In this document: one piece after another, positions 62,790 through 64,000 of the stretch
Position numbering within the stretch: position 1 is the first letter of the stretch
How the letters are laid out: each line of letters opens with the position of its first letter
DNA from: an uncultured Faecalibacterium sp.
Lineage (GTDB): Bacteria > Bacillota > Clostridia > Oscillospirales > Ruminococcaceae
DNA length: 64,000 nt
NCBI GenBank assembly: GCA_902463235.1
Contig: CABQER010000002.1
Coordinates: forward strand, 1 to 64,000
Direction: 5' to 3'
Notes under the pieces: model-generated
What the model saw: the letters and a program-made list of their open reading frames with translations, nothing else
Databases searched by the model: none
What the model was told of the DNA's origin: nothing
Program-made: the position numbers and the translations under genes

Positions 62790-64000
62790 TTACATTAAAG
62801 GACTGAGCAGCCGCAGCACGCTGTCCAGCACCGTACCGGCCAGACCGGTGCGGCAGTCCGCGCACTGCACCTCCCGGCACTGGGTCAGGGTGCGGCGCAC
62901 ATCGTCCCGCAAAGCCAGCACCTGACTGTTTTGCAGCAGCAGCACCCCGCACTCGAAGTGCAGGAACATACTGCGGTAGTCCATATTGATGCTGCCCACC
63001 ACCGCCGCACGGTCATCGCTGACGCAGCACTTGGCGTGGAGGAAGCCCGGGGTGTACTCGTAGATGCGCACCCCCGCCCGCAGCAGGGGCAGATAGTACG
63101 AGCGGCTCAGCCGGAACACCAGCTTTTTGTCCGGGATGCCCGGCAGCACCAACCGCACATCTACCCCGCGCTTGGCGGCGTTGCGCAGCGCGTCCAGCAT
63201 TTCCTCGCCAATGGCGAGATAGGGCGTATAAAAATAAACGTACTGCTGTGATTGTGCCAAAATATCCAGATAGACCGTTTCTGCCACCGGCTCTTCGTCC
63301 AGCGGGCTGTCCGCGTAGGGCTGCACTACGCCATCGCTGGCAGGCAGCACCGCAAACTGCGGACGGAAGGCGCTGTAATCCTGCTCAAAGGGACGGAAGG
63401 CGTTCCAGAAATCCAGAAACATTACGGTAAAGTTCCACACCGCAGCGCCCTCGATGCGCAGGCCTGCGTCCTTCCAGTAACCGAAGCGGGTGATCGCGTT
63501 GATATATTCGTCTGCCAGATTGATGCCGCCGGTGTAGGCCACCTTGCCGTCTATCACCACGATCTTGCGGTGGTCGCGGTGGTTCATCACCAGCGAAAGC
63601 AGCGGCACCACCGGATTGAAGGGGATGCAGCGGATATGTGCCCGCTCCATGCGCACCACAAAATCCTTGGGCAGACCCAGCAGGCTGCCGAAATCATCGT
63701 AGATCAGCCGCACGTCCACCCCCTGCGCAGCCTTGCGGCGCAGGATGTCCTCCACGCCCTGCCACATCTTGCCCTGACTGACAATGAAAAACTCCAGAAA
63801 GATGCTCTTCTCCGCTTTTTCAAGGTCGGCCAGCAGCGCCGGATACATGGCTTCGCCGCAGGAGAAATACCGGGCGGTGGTGTTCTGCCACGCGGGATAG
63901 CAGCCGTATTGGGTCAGGTAACGGCTCACGCCCCGGTTTTCGTCGCACAGCCCGGCGGTCTGTCCGGGCTGCTGGACGCGGTCTGCCCGGTGTGCCTGCT
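62790..64000 (-). CDS. Cardiolipin synthase, 3' part (extends beyond the window)
   Basis: About 403 residues visible, with no stop up to the window edge, so the 5' end lies outside. Two phospholipase D motifs are complete: HRKIVVIDGKVAYTGG and LHAKCCVSDDRAAVVGS. The N-terminal membrane segments of cardiolipin synthases lie beyond the edge. The GTG at 63929 is in frame but is internal to the conserved sequence (YLTQYGCYPAWQNT matches the family core). It condenses two phosphatidylglycerols to cardiolipin in the membrane. Confidence 0.9.
   Translation of the reverse strand, partial: QAHRADRVQQPGQTAGLCDENRGVSRYLTQYGCYPAWQNTTARYFSCGEAMYPALLADLEKAEKSIFLEFFIVSQGKMWQGVEDILRRKAAQGVDVRLIYDDFGSLLGLPKDFVVRMERAHIRCIPFNPVVPLLSLVMNHRDHRKIVVIDGKVAYTGGINLADEYINAITRFGYWKDAGLRIEGAAVWNFTVMFLDFWNAFRPFEQDYSAFRPQFAVLPASDGVVQPYADSPLDEEPVAETVYLDILAQSQQYVYFYTPYLAIGEEMLDALRNAAKRGVDVRLVLPGIPDKKLVFRLSRSYYLPLLRAGVRIYEYTPGFLHAKCCVSDDRAAVVGSINMDYRSMFLHFECGVLLLQNSQVLALRDDVRRTLTQCREVQCADCRTGLAGTVLDSVLRLLSPLM

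Overview
The window reads as a chromosome segment of a gut Clostridia bacterium, most likely Faecalibacterium or a close Oscillospiraceae relative. This is inferred from the gene mix: type III plus type I glutamine synthetase, SpoIVA, a SCIFF peptide with its radical SAM maturase, an archaeal-type AspRS, and lipoproteins with Ala/Ser/Glu linkers. GC is clearly above 50% by eye and was not computed. No rRNA, CRISPR array, prophage or transposase gene was seen. Most of it is ordinary core and transport content; the interest lies mainly in regulatory leaders and small dispersed repeats.

1-6.5 kb is a nitrogen/nucleotide block: glutamine synthetase III (with a leader containing an ANTAR-type hexaloop hairpin that overlaps a terminator), glutamine synthetase I, an ANTAR regulator with a degenerate receiver domain, and CTP synthase. 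6.5-18 kb holds a membrane diguanylate cyclase, two tRNA-Leu genes, a polysaccharide deacetylase, a MerR regulator with a textbook 19-bp-spacer promoter, and a minus-strand housekeeping run (DUF951, prfA, tsaC, coaE, lytic transglycosylase, M18 aminopeptidase). Next come an S1-domain protein, a DUF4364 protein and spoIVA.

19.5-32 kb: AspRS, a sugar transferase, a MATE exporter, a ZIP transporter, two tiny proteins, a LOG protein, a split chromate transporter, an acyl-ACP thioesterase and a potABCD polyamine importer preceded by a promoter and a candidate attenuator. 32-37 kb: a four-gene Gld-like ABC operon, then ribosomal protein L31. 37-45.5 kb: an Xre regulator with paired operators, tRNA-Leu, nicotinate phosphoribosyltransferase behind paired palindromes, guaB with a miniature inverted-repeat element inserted next to its ribosome binding site, an aspartate dehydrogenase/2-hydroxyacid dehydrogenase pair, and a TPP-riboswitch thiD-tenA operon.

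45.5-49 kb: the SCIFF peptide, its maturase and an Orn/Lys/Arg-type decarboxylase, the last two overlapping by 4 bp. 49-64 kb: tRNA-Gln, a Tat-signal 5'-nucleotidase, oleate hydratase, a TSCPD/PHP/aconitase-family run, a second MATE exporter, a polar amino acid ABC importer, a duplicated-domain lipoprotein and the 3' part of a cardiolipin synthase gene.

The most unusual feature is a roughly 100-bp two-part intergenic element present four times (about 19.6, 25.3, 53.5 and 61.6 kb). It has a conserved block with interleaved complementary segments (pseudoknot-like), followed by a hairpin whose stem differs at every copy while its loop is always C(UNCG)G. The window alone cannot show whether it is a known gut-Clostridia RNA motif or a new one.
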